DNA of 64,000 nt from positions 1 through 64,000 of the forward strand of contig JABXIM010000114.1 in assembly GCA_013373085.1 (NCBI GenBank), read 5' to 3'. Source of the DNA: Oceanospirillaceae bacterium. Lineage in GTDB: Bacteria; Pseudomonadota; Gammaproteobacteria; Pseudomonadales; Balneatricaceae. The stretch's first letter is position 1. Each line of letters begins with the position of its first letter. Under the pieces are notes generated by a model, which did not search any database, was not told the DNA's origin, and saw only the letters and a program-made list of their open reading frames with translations. The position numbers were made by a program, and so were the translations under genes. This document shows, one piece after another, positions 54,386 through 64,000 of the stretch.

Positions 54386-55488
54386 CAGCGCCCCCCTCCA
54401 GCCAGCAGCGGGCCGAATTCCGCAAGGTCCAGCACCGCGTCGGCAAGCCCCGCTTTCACCACGGCCTGCGGCATACCATAGATGGTGCAGCTCTCCTGGT
54501 TCTGCGCCCAGACGGTGGCGCCGGCCTTTTTCAGCAGCTTAGCGCCCTCGCAGCCATCGGCCCCCATGCCGGTAAGAATCAGCGCCAGCGTCCGGCGGCC
54601 ATAACCGCGCGCCGCCGAACCATAGGTCACGTCGACGCTGGGCTTGTATGTCAGCCGCTCGTCACCCGGCAGAATTCGCACCTGGTCGGCGCGGCTGCCA
54701 TCGATGATCATCTGCTGCCCGCCCGGTGCGAGCAGCGCCAGGCCCGGTTCCAGCCGGTCGCCATCCACTGCCTGGCGAACGCGGATCTGGCACTGCTGGT
54801 CGAGCCGCTCGGCGAACACCGGGGTGAAGGTGCCGGGCATATGCTGGACCAGCAGGATCGGGTACGGGAAGGAGGCCGGCAGTTGAGTCAGGATCTGCTG
54901 CAATGCCGAGGGGCCTCCCGTAGACGAACCGATCACCACCAGCCGGCAATCCGGCATTTGCACCCGGGCAGCCGCACGTGGTGGCGGCGAAGGCGGTGAC
55001 GCTTCGCGGGCATTCGGCCGATAAACCAGGGAGCCGGAGGTGCGGCCCGCCGAGGCGCTGTCGGACGCGAAGCGGCTGCGGCGAAAGCGGGGCGAACGCG
55101 CCAGCATCACCAGGCGGTCGATCAGCTGGCTGCTGACCTGGCCGGACTTGTCGATCCAGGCACGAATATCCTTGGGCAGATAATCCACCGCGCCGGCCTC
55201 CAGCGCCTGCAATGTGGTCTGGGCCCCCTCGTGGGTCAGGGAAGACAGCATCAGAATCGACGTCGGCGCCTCTCGCATGATCCGCCGCACCGCTTCGATT
55301 CCATTCATCTGCGGCATCTCGACATCCATGGTAATGACATCGGGCCTGAGTTTGCGCGCCTTTTCGACCCCCTCGACGCCGTTCACCGCGGTACCGACGA
55401 CCTTCAGGCGTGGGTCGCGGGACAGTACGTCGCTGATGCGGTGCCGGAAGAAGCTGGAGTCGTCGACTATGAGTACGCTTAGCGCCAT
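54385..55488 (-). CDS. cheB: Chemotaxis protein-glutamate methylesterase CheB
   Basis: Receiver MALSVLIVDDSSFFRHRISDVL; methylesterase VIGSSTGGPSALQQIL; LTGMGADGCEGAKLLKKAG. Confidence 0.95.
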   Translation of the reverse strand: MALSVLIVDDSSFFRHRISDVLSRDPRLKVVGTAVNGVEGVEKARKLRPDVITMDVEMPQMNGIEAVRRIMREAPTSILMLSSLTHEGAQTTLQALEAGAVDYLPKDIRAWIDKSGQVSSQLIDRLVMLARSPRFRRSRFASDSASAGRTSGSLVYRPNAREASPPSPPPRAAARVQMPDCRLVVIGSSTGGPSALQQILTQLPASFPYPILLVQHMPGTFTPVFAERLDQQCQIRVRQAVDGDRLEPGLALLAPGGQQMIIDGSRADQVRILPGDERLTYKPSVDVTYGSAARGYGRRTLALILTGMGADGCEGAKLLKKAGATVWAQNQESCTIYGMPQAVVKAGLADAVLDLAEFGPLLAGGGR

Positions 55489-55513
55489 GAAATCCTTCTC
55501 GTCAGCGACCGGG

Positions 55514-57505
55514 TCAGGCCGCATAGCGTTTCAAGAGGTTGGGGATATCGATAATCAGCGCAATGCGACCATCGCCGGTTATGGTGGCGCCGGACAATCC
55601 CGGCGTGCCGTGCAGGATGCTGCCGAGCGGCTTGATCACGACTTCTTCCTGTCCCACCAGCTGATCGACGACGAAGCCGACGCGCGTGGTGCCGACGGTG
55701 ACGATCACCACGTGCCCCTGCTTCGGAAGCGGCGCATTCCGGGCACCGTCCACCAGCCAGCGCTTGAGATGGAACAGCGGCAACGCCTGGTCGCGCACGA
55801 CGATGACGCGCTGGCCGTCAACGACATTGGTCCTGGTCAGGTCCAGGTTGAAAATCTCGTTGACGTTGACCAGCGGCAGCGCGAACGCCTGCTGTTCGAG
55901 GGTAACCATCAGCGTCGGCATGATCGCCAGTGTCAGCGGCACCTGGATGGCGATGCGGGTGCCCTGCCCCAGCACCGAGTCGATGTTCAGGGTGCCGTTC
56001 AGCTGGGTGATCCTGGTCTTGACCACATCCATGCCGACACCGCGACCGGAAACGTCGGAGATTTCGGTCTTGGTCGAGAATCCCGGCGCGAAAATCAGGT
56101 TGAAGCATTCCTGGTCGCTCAGGCGCGACGCCGCTTCGGTATCGAGCATGCCGCGCTCGACCGCCAGCCGCCGCAACTTGGCCGGATCCATGCCGCCGCC
56201 GTCATCCTGGATCACCAGCAGGATATGATCGCCCTCCTGCTCCGCCGAGAGCAGCACGCGCCCTTCTCTTGGCTTGCCGAGCTGCTCTCGCCTGGCCGGC
56301 GCTTCGATACCGTGGTCAACGGCATTGCGCACCAGGTGGATAAGCGGATCGGCCAGCGCCTCGACCAGGTTCTTGTCGAGGTCGGTTTCCTCGCCCCGGA
56401 GCTCCAGGCGGACCTCCTTCCTGAGGCTGCGCGACAGGTCGCGGATCAGCCGCGGAAAACGCCCGAACACCTTTTTTACCGGCTGCATGCGGGTTTTCAT
56501 CACCGACATCTGCAGATCCGCGGTAACCATGTCGAGGGTGCCGAGGGCCTTCGCCATGTCTTCGTCCTCCTGGGCGCCGCCCAGCCGCACCAGGCGGTTG
56601 CGCACCAGCACCAGCTCGCCCACCATGTTCATAATGGTGTCGAGCAGGCGGGTATCGACGCGCACACTGGACTCCTGACCGCCGCGGGCGGCATGGGAGG
56701 CCACAGCCCGCTCCTGCTGACGTGCCGCCGGCGCGCGGGGCTTGTCGGCAGACGGAGGCACCGCGAAAGCGCCTTTACCCTCGGCCTGAAGCTTGTCCAG
56801 CAGCGCCTCGAACTCGTCGTCGGTGATCAGGTCCTGGCCTGGAGCAGGGTTCGCGGCCGGCTGTGTCACCGGCGCCTCGGCCAACGGCAGTTCATCCAGC
56901 ATCGCATCGAGTTCCCGCGCCGCCCTATCAGCTGCCCTGGCCTGCGACGACCTGCCAGGCGCACCACCGGCACCGTGCAGCTCGTCCAGCAGCGACTCGA
57001 ACTCGTCCTCGCTGATCAGGTCGTCACCGTCGTTTGGCCCCTCGCCCAGCGCTTCGCGCAGATCCAGCTCCACGTTCGAAGCCTGAGCCGGCCTCGCGGC
57101 GGACGGCACGGCGGTCAACTGTCCACTGGCGGCTTCCGCCAGGCTTTGCAACAGGCAGGGCGGCGCCGGTTCCGGGTTGTCTCCGGTCCGCACCTGGCCG
57201 AACATGCGATTGATCGCATCCAGCGCCTGCAGCACCAGGTCCATCAACGGCGCTGTAACCTTCAGCTCGCCGGTGCGCAGCAGATCGAACAGGTTTTCTG
57301 CCTGATGGCAGCATTCGACCATCGCGTCGATCTGCAGAAAGCCTGCGCCACCCTTGACGGTATGAAAACCACGGAAAATAGCGTTCAACAGCTCACGGTC
57401 GTCGGGGCGCTGCTCGAGATCCACCAGCTGCTCCGACAGCTGCTCCAGGATCTCGCCGGCTTCAATCAGAAAGTCTTCAAGGATCTCCTGATCCACATCC
57501 AAACC
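55514..57505 (-). CDS. cheA: Chemotaxis histidine kinase CheA
   Basis: HPt FHTVKGGAGFLQ; HATPase VRNAVDHGIE, DDGGGMDPAKL; CheW-like C-terminus. Confidence 0.97.
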   Translation of the reverse strand, partial: GLDVDQEILEDFLIEAGEILEQLSEQLVDLEQRPDDRELLNAIFRGFHTVKGGAGFLQIDAMVECCHQAENLFDLLRTGELKVTAPLMDLVLQALDAINRMFGQVRTGDNPEPAPPCLLQSLAEAASGQLTAVPSAARPAQASNVELDLREALGEGPNDGDDLISEDEFESLLDELHGAGGAPGRSSQARAADRAARELDAMLDELPLAEAPVTQPAANPAPGQDLITDDEFEALLDKLQAEGKGAFAVPPSADKPRAPAARQQERAVASHAARGGQESSVRVDTRLLDTIMNMVGELVLVRNRLVRLGGAQEDEDMAKALGTLDMVTADLQMSVMKTRMQPVKKVFGRFPRLIRDLSRSLRKEVRLELRGEETDLDKNLVEALADPLIHLVRNAVDHGIEAPARREQLGKPREGRVLLSAEQEGDHILLVIQDDGGGMDPAKLRRLAVERGMLDTEAASRLSDQECFNLIFAPGFSTKTEISDVSGRGVGMDVVKTRITQLNGTLNIDSVLGQGTRIAIQVPLTLAIMPTLMVTLEQQAFALPLVNVNEIFNLDLTRTNVVDGQRVIVVRDQALPLFHLKRWLVDGARNAPLPKQGHVVIVTVGTTRVGFVVDQLVGQEEVVIKPLGSILHGTPGLSGATITGDGRIALIIDIPNLLKRYAA

Positions 57506-57534
57506 CATGGGGCGCTCCTTCAAAAAGCCAGGGC

Positions 57535-58242
57535 TCAAAAACCCAGACTGGACAGCAAGTCGTCCACGTCGTCCTGGTTACGGGCCACCGCGGCACCGTC
57601 CGCCGGCCGCACCTGAGGCCCTTCAGCCCGCTCCGGATCCGGCGCCGACGCCACGCTGCATACTTCCTCGAGCTGCACGCTGTTGAGCCGGTCGACCTTG
57701 GCCGCCATCTCCATCAGATTCACCAACTGGTTCTCGACCTGTGTCAGCAACTGCATGACACGACGAATCAACTGTCCGGTTATATCCTGAAAGCCCTGAC
57801 CGACGAGGATCTCGGTCAGCTCGCCGCGCACCTGCTTCAGCTTGGGGGGCGCTTCGGCGGGCAGATCCTGCCGGGCGGCGAGCTGGTCGAGCAGCGCCAG
57901 GCTGCGGTCGACGCGATCTAGGGTGTCGTGAGCCGCCTGCTCGGTCAGCTGGATAACGTAGTCGAGGCGCTCGGACGCATCGTTCATCGCCGGTAACTGA
58001 CAGCGCTGTGCTTCCGGCACCCCGATATCGGCGGAAAACGACTTGATCGCTTCGTGCAATCCGCGGGTAAGGTAACCCACCTCGCGATAGAAGGCGGCAT
58101 GGCGCGCCTCCTGTAGCTCGCTGATCAGCGCCATCGCGGTCGAGAGATCACCCTGCTCGAGCACCTTGACCAGCGCTTGCGCCTTGCCCTGCAGCAATGC
58201 TTCCAGCGACTCCGTTGGTTGACCTGTCTTGAGACCCGGCAT
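57535..58242 (-). CDS. cheZ: Protein phosphatase CheZ
   Basis: 235 aa; VGQGFQDITGQLIRRVMQLL; C-terminal CheY-binding-like peptide DDVDDLLSSLGF. Confidence 0.94.
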   Translation of the reverse strand: MPGLKTGQPTESLEALLQGKAQALVKVLEQGDLSTAMALISELQEARHAAFYREVGYLTRGLHEAIKSFSADIGVPEAQRCQLPAMNDASERLDYVIQLTEQAAHDTLDRVDRSLALLDQLAARQDLPAEAPPKLKQVRGELTEILVGQGFQDITGQLIRRVMQLLTQVENQLVNLMEMAAKVDRLNSVQLEEVCSVASAPDPERAEGPQVRPADGAAVARNQDDVDDLLSSLGF

Positions 58243-58254
58243 GGCGGAGGCTCC

Positions 58255-58641
58255 TCAGCCTTCGAGGCGCTCGAAGATCTTGTCGATCTTTTCCTTGAGC
58301 ACCGCGGCGGTAAACGGTTTGACGATGTAGCCGTTGACCCCGGCCTGGGCGGCGACAATGATCTGCTCGCGCTTGGCTTCCGCGGTAACCATCAGTACCG
58401 GGATCGCGGCGAGGTTGGGGTCCTTGCGGACCTCCTTCAACAGATCGATGCCGGTCATGCCGGGCATGTTCCAGTCGGTAACCAGGAAATCCACGCTTCC
58501 CTGTTTCAGGATCGGCAATGCCGTCTTGCCGTCGTCGGCTTCGATCACGTTACTGAATCCCAGGTCACGCAGCAGGTTCTTGATGATGCGCCTCATGGTG
58601 GAGAAATCGTCCACCACCAGGATTCTTATGTCCTTTCTCAA
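58255..58641 (-). CDS. cheY: Chemotaxis response regulator CheY
   Basis: (TTG start) [50 protein letters not shown]. Confidence 0.96.
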   Translation of the reverse strand: MRKDIRILVVDDFSTMRRIIKNLLRDLGFSNVIEADDGKTALPILKQGSVDFLVTDWNMPGMTGIDLLKEVRKDPNLAAIPVLMVTAEAKREQIIVAAQAGVNGYIVKPFTAAVLKEKIDKIFERLEG

Positions 58642-58846
58642 GACAGGTTCTCCCAAACAATATCGACCCGACGAACAGACTCGCCGCGTCACGAATCTCC
58701 CCGGGGCTGACAACCTGCAGCGCAGGAGCCGGCAAAGCGGCTGGATACCCGGAGCATCCGGACTTTCCGGCTACCCCGAGGCGATTAAGCCCCGGTTCAC
58801 CGAGAAACCCTTTATATATGCGTGCGGCAACCCGACGGCCATGCCT

Positions 58847-58873
58847 GTATCGGCCAGAACGGGCGTTTCTGCA
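58847..58873 (-). promoter_or_regulatory. Weak candidate sigma28 promoter upstream of cheY
   Basis: Reverse strand GCCGATAC (-10 like GCCGATAA) at 58847-58854; -35 poorly conserved. Confidence 0.3.
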
Positions 58874-58891
58874 GTGCAGTCGTCGAAAAAA

Positions 58892-59602
58892 TCATCGCCA
58901 GTCGCGCAGCCGTGCCCGAAGCCGGTGCGCAGCCTGACTGTGTATCTGGCTGACCCTGGATTCGCTGACGCCGAGCACCTGTCCGATTTCCTTGAGATTG
59001 AGCTGCTCGTCATAGTACAGCGACAGCACCAGCCGCTCGCGCTCGGGCAGCCCTTCGATGGCACGGGCCAGGGCCTGGGTGAAGGCGCTGTCTGCGACCA
59101 GGCTGCCGGGTTCCGGATCCAGCGATGCGAACTGCTCGCCGGCATTGTCATCGTCGGGATTGGCCAGCTCCTCGAAACTGAACAGCCGGCTTTCCATCGA
59201 GTCCTGCAGCAGCGCGTGATAGTCGCCTACACTGATGCCCATTTCCGCCGCCACTTCGGCATCACTGGCATCGCGCCCCAACCGGGCCTCAAGTTGATGA
59301 ATGGCATCGGAAACCCGGCGACTGTTGCGATGCACCGAGCGCGGCGTCCAGTCGCCCCGGCGCACTTCGTCGATGATGGCGCCGCGGATGCGGATACCGG
59401 CGTAGGTCTCGAAACTGGCCCCCTTGCCGGGATTATATTTGCGCGCGGCTTCGAGCAGGCCGATCATACCGGCCTGAATGAGGTCCTCGAGCACCACACT
59501 GGAAGGCAGGCGCGCGAGCAGGTGGTAGGCAATACGCTTAACCAGCGGAGCGTATTGTTCTATCAGATCCTGACTGGAGGTGTATTCCAGCTGGTTATAC
59601 AT
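58892..59602 (-). CDS. fliA: RNA polymerase sigma28 factor FliA
   Basis: 236 aa; LIEQYAPLVKRIAYHLLARLPSSVVLEDLIQAGMIGLLEAARKY; GVSESRVSQIHSQAAHRLRARL. Confidence 0.97.
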   Translation of the reverse strand: MYNQLEYTSSQDLIEQYAPLVKRIAYHLLARLPSSVVLEDLIQAGMIGLLEAARKYNPGKGASFETYAGIRIRGAIIDEVRRGDWTPRSVHRNSRRVSDAIHQLEARLGRDASDAEVAAEMGISVGDYHALLQDSMESRLFSFEELANPDDDNAGEQFASLDPEPGSLVADSAFTQALARAIEGLPERERLVLSLYYDEQLNLKEIGQVLGVSESRVSQIHSQAAHRLRARLRDWR

Positions 59603-59724
59603 GGCGTCCTTTTGGCAAGCTTTCTGGGTCCATCCTGTCTCAGAAGGCAGTATTCACTGATTATAGAAGACCAGTCGCGGCAAAGCCGACATCCCGCCCT
59701 CCGCATCGCAGCGAAGACCCTTTT

Positions 59725-60543
59725 TTATATTCTTTGAACCAGCTGCTCGACGAAAAACTCGAGATGCCCCCGCGGCGTGGTCATTACCGGCCAGCTGTCG
59801 ACCCTATTGGCCAGCTGACGATAGGCCAATGCCGCCTTGCTGCTTGAAAACGCTTTTAATACAGCAGTTTGGCGCTGAACGGCCTTTCTGACCGACTCAT
59901 CATAAGGGATCGAACCCACGTATTGAAGGGTTACATCCAGGAAACGATCGGTCACGGTCAGCAACTTGTTGAACATGTTTCGCCCCTCCCCCTCGCTGCG
60001 CACCATATTGGCCAGCACGCGGAAGCGGTTGACGCGATAATCCCGGTTCAGCAGCTTGATCAAAGCGTAGGCATCGGTAATTGACGTCGGCTCGTCACAG
60101 ACCACCACCAGCACTTCCTGCGCCGCCCGCAAAAAGCTGACCACCGATTCGGAGATTCCCGCCGCGGTGTCGATCACCAGCACGTCGATCTCGTCGGCGA
60201 TATCACTGAAGGCATGGATCAGCTCGGCATGCTCGTGTACGCCGAGCGCGGTCATTTCCTGGGTGCCGGAGGATGCCGGCACGATACGCACGTTCTCGCC
60301 CGCCTCGAGCATCACATCGGCCAGGCCACAGTCGCCGGCGAGTACGTCGGCAATCGTCTGACGCGGCCTCAGGCCAAGCAGGACATCGACATTGGCGAGC
60401 CCCAGGTCGGCATCCAGCAGCACTACGCGCCGCCCCATCTGCCCGAGCGCAAGCGACAGGTTGACCGAAACGTTGGTTTTGCCGACGCCGCCCTTGCCGC
60501 CGGTCACCGCTACCACCTTGACTGGATGCATGCTCTGTCTCAT
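59725..60543 (-). CDS. flhG: Flagellar number regulator FlhG (FleN)
   Basis: KVVAVTGGKGGVGKTNVSVNLSLALGQMGRRVVLLDADLGLANVDVLLGL. Confidence 0.96.
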   Translation of the reverse strand: MRQSMHPVKVVAVTGGKGGVGKTNVSVNLSLALGQMGRRVVLLDADLGLANVDVLLGLRPRQTIADVLAGDCGLADVMLEAGENVRIVPASSGTQEMTALGVHEHAELIHAFSDIADEIDVLVIDTAAGISESVVSFLRAAQEVLVVVCDEPTSITDAYALIKLLNRDYRVNRFRVLANMVRSEGEGRNMFNKLLTVTDRFLDVTLQYVGSIPYDESVRKAVQRQTAVLKAFSSSKAALAYRQLANRVDSWPVMTTPRGHLEFFVEQLVQRI

Positions 60544-60550
60544 CCCTGGA

Positions 60551-61981
60551 TCAGCCCGTCCGGCCAATGAAGGCCAGGTCCGGGTCGTCTCCCGACTGCT
60601 GTTCCCTTTCCAGCGCTTTCTGCGCCGTTACCACGGCCCGGCTGACCAGGTCATGCCGGCGCGCCACACCGATATCGTCCGGTATCTTCTGCCCGTCCGT
60701 GACATAAGCTATCGGCAGCTGCTTCTCGATCGCCAGCGTCAGGGCCTCGCCGAGACTGCCGGACTCGTCCAGCTTGCTCAGCACGCAGCCGCTCAGACCC
60801 AGCGCACGGTAAGTGTCGTAGGCGCTCTCCAGCACCCGCCGCTGACTGGAGCAGGACAGCACAAGCAGCTTTTTCATCCGCAGCGACACCCCCTTGAGCA
60901 ACTCGATCTGCTCGCCGGTATGAGGTTCACTGGCACTCATGCCGGCGGTGTCAATCAACACCAGCCGCTTGCCCTTGAGCGACTGCAGCACCTCTTCCAG
61001 GGAGTGGTTCTCATCCGCCACACGCACCGGAACATCGAGAATTCGCCCAAAGGTACGCAACTGCTCGTGCGCCGCGATGCGATAGGAATCGGTCGTGACC
61101 AGCGCCAGGCTGGAGCTGCCGTACCGGAGCACGTAGCGCGCCGCCAGCTTGCCAATGGTGGTGGTCTTGCCGACGCCGGTCGGTCCAACGAAGGCGACCA
61201 TGCCACCACGTTCGATGAACTCTTCGCCTACCACCGGAATGGCATCGGACAGGCGTGCCAGACTGCCGCGCCAGGCCTTGTCTAGCTCGATATCCTGCTC
61301 GATGTCGGCGACCAGGTGCCGAACCACGCGCCCACCGATGCCGAGGCTGTCCAGCCGGCGCGTCAGTTTGGCCTGAGTGGCGGGCGGCTGCTGCGCGCGC
61401 GCTGGAGCCGCTGCGGGCGGCGGCGACTTCAGCTGGGTCTCCAGCATCGCCCGCAACTGCTTGATTTCGTGCTGCATGGTCAGGATCATGCGATGATCGC
61501 CAGCCTCGGACGCGGCCGACGCAGGGGCCGGGCGCTCCGGCTCCGGGTCAAACGCCGGCACCGCCATGCGTGCCTGCTGCCGCGCCTTGAGGGTTTCGAG
61601 GATGCTGCGCATCTCGTCGTCCTCTTCGCTCTCGATCTGCCGATTGCGCACAACGTCGAGCCCGGGTTCGGCGGGCTGTGCCGCCTGCTGCTGCGCCGCT
61701 GCGATCCTGGCCCTGACCTTGCGCATCTCGTCGTCGAGCCCCGCGCCCTGTCGTCCGGCACTTTCCTGGCGCCGCATCAGCTCCTCGCGCCGGCGGCGCT
61801 CCTGGCCCTGACGCCTGAACTCGGCCTGGGCCGCCTCATACTCCTGCTCGTGGGCCGCCACCACCTCGACGCCACCCGCCACCCGGTGATTGGAGACAAT
61901 GACCGCATCGGGACCGATTTCTTCCCGAACCCGCCGCATCGCCTGGCGCATGTCAGGGGCAAAAATGCGTTTTACCTTCAT
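60551..61981 (-). CDS. flhF: Flagellar SRP-type GTPase FlhF
   Basis: MKVKRIFAPDMRQAMRRVREEIGPDAVIVSN; VGPTGVGKTTTIGKLAARY; GTPase motif VLIDTAGM. Confidence 0.97.
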   Translation of the reverse strand: MKVKRIFAPDMRQAMRRVREEIGPDAVIVSNHRVAGGVEVVAAHEQEYEAAQAEFRRQGQERRRREELMRRQESAGRQGAGLDDEMRKVRARIAAAQQQAAQPAEPGLDVVRNRQIESEEDDEMRSILETLKARQQARMAVPAFDPEPERPAPASAASEAGDHRMILTMQHEIKQLRAMLETQLKSPPPAAAPARAQQPPATQAKLTRRLDSLGIGGRVVRHLVADIEQDIELDKAWRGSLARLSDAIPVVGEEFIERGGMVAFVGPTGVGKTTTIGKLAARYVLRYGSSSLALVTTDSYRIAAHEQLRTFGRILDVPVRVADENHSLEEVLQSLKGKRLVLIDTAGMSASEPHTGEQIELLKGVSLRMKKLLVLSCSSQRRVLESAYDTYRALGLSGCVLSKLDESGSLGEALTLAIEKQLPIAYVTDGQKIPDDIGVARRHDLVSRAVVTAQKALEREQQSGDDPDLAFIGRTG

Positions 61982-62033
61982 AGTCATCCTCAGGCATCAC
62001 AGCTTTGAGCTAGAAGCGTGCGGCTTGCAACTT

Positions 62034-64000
62034 TCATGAGCCACCCACGGTGGCGACGATCGTCACCTTTTTGCTTTCCGGTATTTCCTGATAGGAGAGC
62101 ACGTGTATCTGGTGCTGCCCGTAACGCACGAACTTCGCCATCAGCGGCCGCACCGGCGCTGCCACCAGCAGGATAGAGGGCTTGCCGGCCATCTCCTGAT
62201 TCTGCGCTGCTGTCGACAGCGAATTCTGCAGCCGTTCCGCCATACCCGGCTCCAGCGCCAGGCCGTCGCCGCCGGATTGGCTCTGCACCGAGTTGAGCAG
62301 CAGTTGCTCGAGTTTCGGGTCCAGCGTGATAACCGGAATATCGTCTCCGGCGCCATTGATCTCCTGCACAATCAGCCGCGCCAGCGACACCCGAACCGCC
62401 GCCGTCAGCGCCACCGGATCCTGGGTCCGCCCAACCGCTTCGGCGAGCGCTTCGGCAATGCTGCGGAAGTCCTTCAGTGGCACCTGTTCCATCAGCAGGT
62501 TCTGCAGCACCTTGAGCAGCGCACTGACCGACAGCTTGCCCGGTATCAGTTCTTCGACCAGTTTCGGCGAGTGCTTGGACAACATATCCAGCAACTGCTG
62601 CACCTCCTCGTGACCCAGCAACTCGTGGGCGTGGGTCTGCAACAACTGGTTCAGGTGTGTTGCCACAACGGTACTGGAATCGACCACCGTATAACCGAGC
62701 GACTGCGCCTGCTCTTTCTGTCCGCTCTCAATCCAGACCGCATCGAGCCCGAACGCGGGGTCTTTCACCGCAACCCCCTTCAGGGTTCCGAATACCTGGC
62801 CCGGATTGATCGCCAGCTCGCGGTCCGGATAGACCTCCGCCTCGCCGACGATCACCCCCATCAGCAGAATCCTGTAGCCTCCGGGCAGCAGGTCAAGGTT
62901 ATCCCGTATGTGCACCGAAGGCACCAGAAAGCCGAGATCCTGCGACAGCTTGCGCCGCACGCCCTTGATCCGCCCGAGCAACTGGCCGCCCTGCATCTTG
63001 TCGACCATCGGGATCAGCCGGTAACCCACCTCCAGGCCGATCATGTCCACCGGCATCACATCGTCCCAGTCGAGCTCCTTCTGCTCGTCAGGGCCAGCCA
63101 TCGGCTCGGTGCGCGCCAGCTCCTGCCGGTCGGCCGCTTCCGCCCGGGACCTTTCGCGCTGTACTTTCAGTATCCACCAGGCTATCCCGCCAGCGGCAGC
63201 GGCAAGCGTCAAAAAAGCGACGTGCGGCATTCCGGGCACCAGCCCTATCACTGTCAGCACCCCGGCGGCGACGATCAGCGCCCGCGGCGCCGAGAACATC
63301 TGATGCAGCACCTGGTGACTCATATCTTGGGATGCGTTCTGCCGCGTCACGGTAATCGCCGCGGCGGTCGACAGCAGCAGCGACGGGATCTGCGCCACGA
63401 GGCCGTCACCGATGGTCAGCAGCGAGTAGTAGCGGGCAGCGAGGTCGAAACTCAGGCCGTGCTGCAGCATACCGATCGACAGTCCGCCGATCAGGTTGAT
63501 GGCAAGAATCAGGATGCCGGCAACCGCATCGCCGCGCACGAACTTGGACGCACCGTCCATGGCGCCGTAGAAATCCGCTTCACGGGTCACTTCCTGGCGC
63601 CGCTGCTTGGCCTCCTCCTGACTGATCAGCCCGGCATTGAGGTCAGCATCGACGGCCATCTGCTTGCCGGGCATGGCGTCGAGCGTAAAGCGAGCGCTTA
63701 CTTCGGAAATACGGCCGGCGCCTTTGGTCACAACCACGAAGTTGATAATGACCAGTATCAGGAATACCACGATACCGACCACATAGTTGCCACCGATCAC
63801 CACCGAACCGAAGGCCTCGATCACCTTGCCTGCTGCGTCGCCGCCCTCATGGCCGTACAGCAGCACAACGCGGGTCGAGGCGACATTCAGCGCCAGCCGC
63901 AACAGCGTCGCCACCAGCAAAATAGTCGGGAACACGGTGAACTCGAGCGGCCGCAGTGCATAGACGCAGACCAGCAGCACCACCAGCGACAGCGCAATGT
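62034..64000 (-). CDS. flhA: Flagellar biosynthesis protein FlhA, N-terminus beyond window
   Basis: VFPTILLVATLLRLALNVASTRVVLLYGHEGGDAAGKVIEAFGSVVIGGNYVVGIVVFLIL...; frame open to window end. Confidence 0.97.
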   Translation of the reverse strand, partial: IALSLVVLLVCVYALRPLEFTVFPTILLVATLLRLALNVASTRVVLLYGHEGGDAAGKVIEAFGSVVIGGNYVVGIVVFLILVIINFVVVTKGAGRISEVSARFTLDAMPGKQMAVDADLNAGLISQEEAKQRRQEVTREADFYGAMDGASKFVRGDAVAGILILAINLIGGLSIGMLQHGLSFDLAARYYSLLTIGDGLVAQIPSLLLSTAAAITVTRQNASQDMSHQVLHQMFSAPRALIVAAGVLTVIGLVPGMPHVAFLTLAAAAGGIAWWILKVQRERSRAEAADRQELARTEPMAGPDEQKELDWDDVMPVDMIGLEVGYRLIPMVDKMQGGQLLGRIKGVRRKLSQDLGFLVPSVHIRDNLDLLPGGYRILLMGVIVGEAEVYPDRELAINPGQVFGTLKGVAVKDPAFGLDAVWIESGQKEQAQSLGYTVVDSSTVVATHLNQLLQTHAHELLGHEEVQQLLDMLSKHSPKLVEELIPGKLSVSALLKVLQNLLMEQVPLKDFRSIAEALAEAVGRTQDPVALTAAVRVSLARLIVQEINGAGDDIPVITLDPKLEQLLLNSVQSQSGGDGLALEPGMAERLQNSLSTAAQNQEMAGKPSILLVAAPVRPLMAKFVRYGQHQIHVLSYQEIPESKKVTIVATVGGS

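Noticed and set aside
52082-57616. Very long plus-strand ORFs (675 aa at 52082-54109 and 800 aa at 55214-57616)
   Set aside because: They lie antisense to parA/motD/motC and cheA, have Arg/His/Gln-rich non-family sequence, and are expected in GC-rich DNA where antisense frames lack stops.

Overview
The window is a chromosomal segment from a flagellated gammaproteobacterium of Pseudomonas/Oceanospirillales type; the taxon is inferred from gene content and order only. Left part (0-13.8 kb): acetoacetyl-CoA synthetase (cut by the window edge), plsY, tsaD, the rpsU-yqeY-dnaG-rpoD macromolecular synthesis region, and a tRNA(CAT). The tRNA 3' half is duplicated 1.1 kb downstream and the two copies flank an MNT/HEPN toxin-antitoxin pair. 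Then a Sel1-repeat protein, an MFS transporter with an unusual 15-residue-repeat C-terminus, and a signal-peptide-bearing ATP-dependent DNA ligase (LigE type). Middle part (13.9-33.1 kb): a second MNT/HEPN pair and a minus-strand surface-glycan cluster. The cluster has a 4,6-dehydratase, a DegT aminotransferase, a sugar-1-P transferase, two sulfotransferases, four glycosyltransferases, a PglK-like ABC flippase, RfaH and a UDP-sugar dehydrogenase. Its core is AT-rich, contains a decayed IS5-family transposase, and has an ops-like RfaH recruitment site in the leader. Right part (33.3-64 kb): mnmC, CBS and DUF4126 proteins, yheU, ligA, zipA, ccmIHGFEDCBA, fliK-like and FlhB C-terminal-like genes, then a polar-flagellar chemotaxis operon (DUF2802, CheW-like/ParP, ParA/ParC, MotD, MotC, CheB, CheA, CheZ, CheY, FliA, FlhG, FlhF, FlhA partial). 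Dispersed intergenic repeats of at least two families are visible. The observations most worth following up are the integrase-less tRNA mini-island with an MNT/HEPN module, the RfaH/ops-controlled sulfotransferase-containing glycan locus, the MFS-pentadecapeptide-repeat fusion, a perfect 12-bp inverted repeat upstream of rpsU, and the absence of a canonical cheW gene from the chemotaxis operon. All family calls come from reading the sequence; no database search was run.
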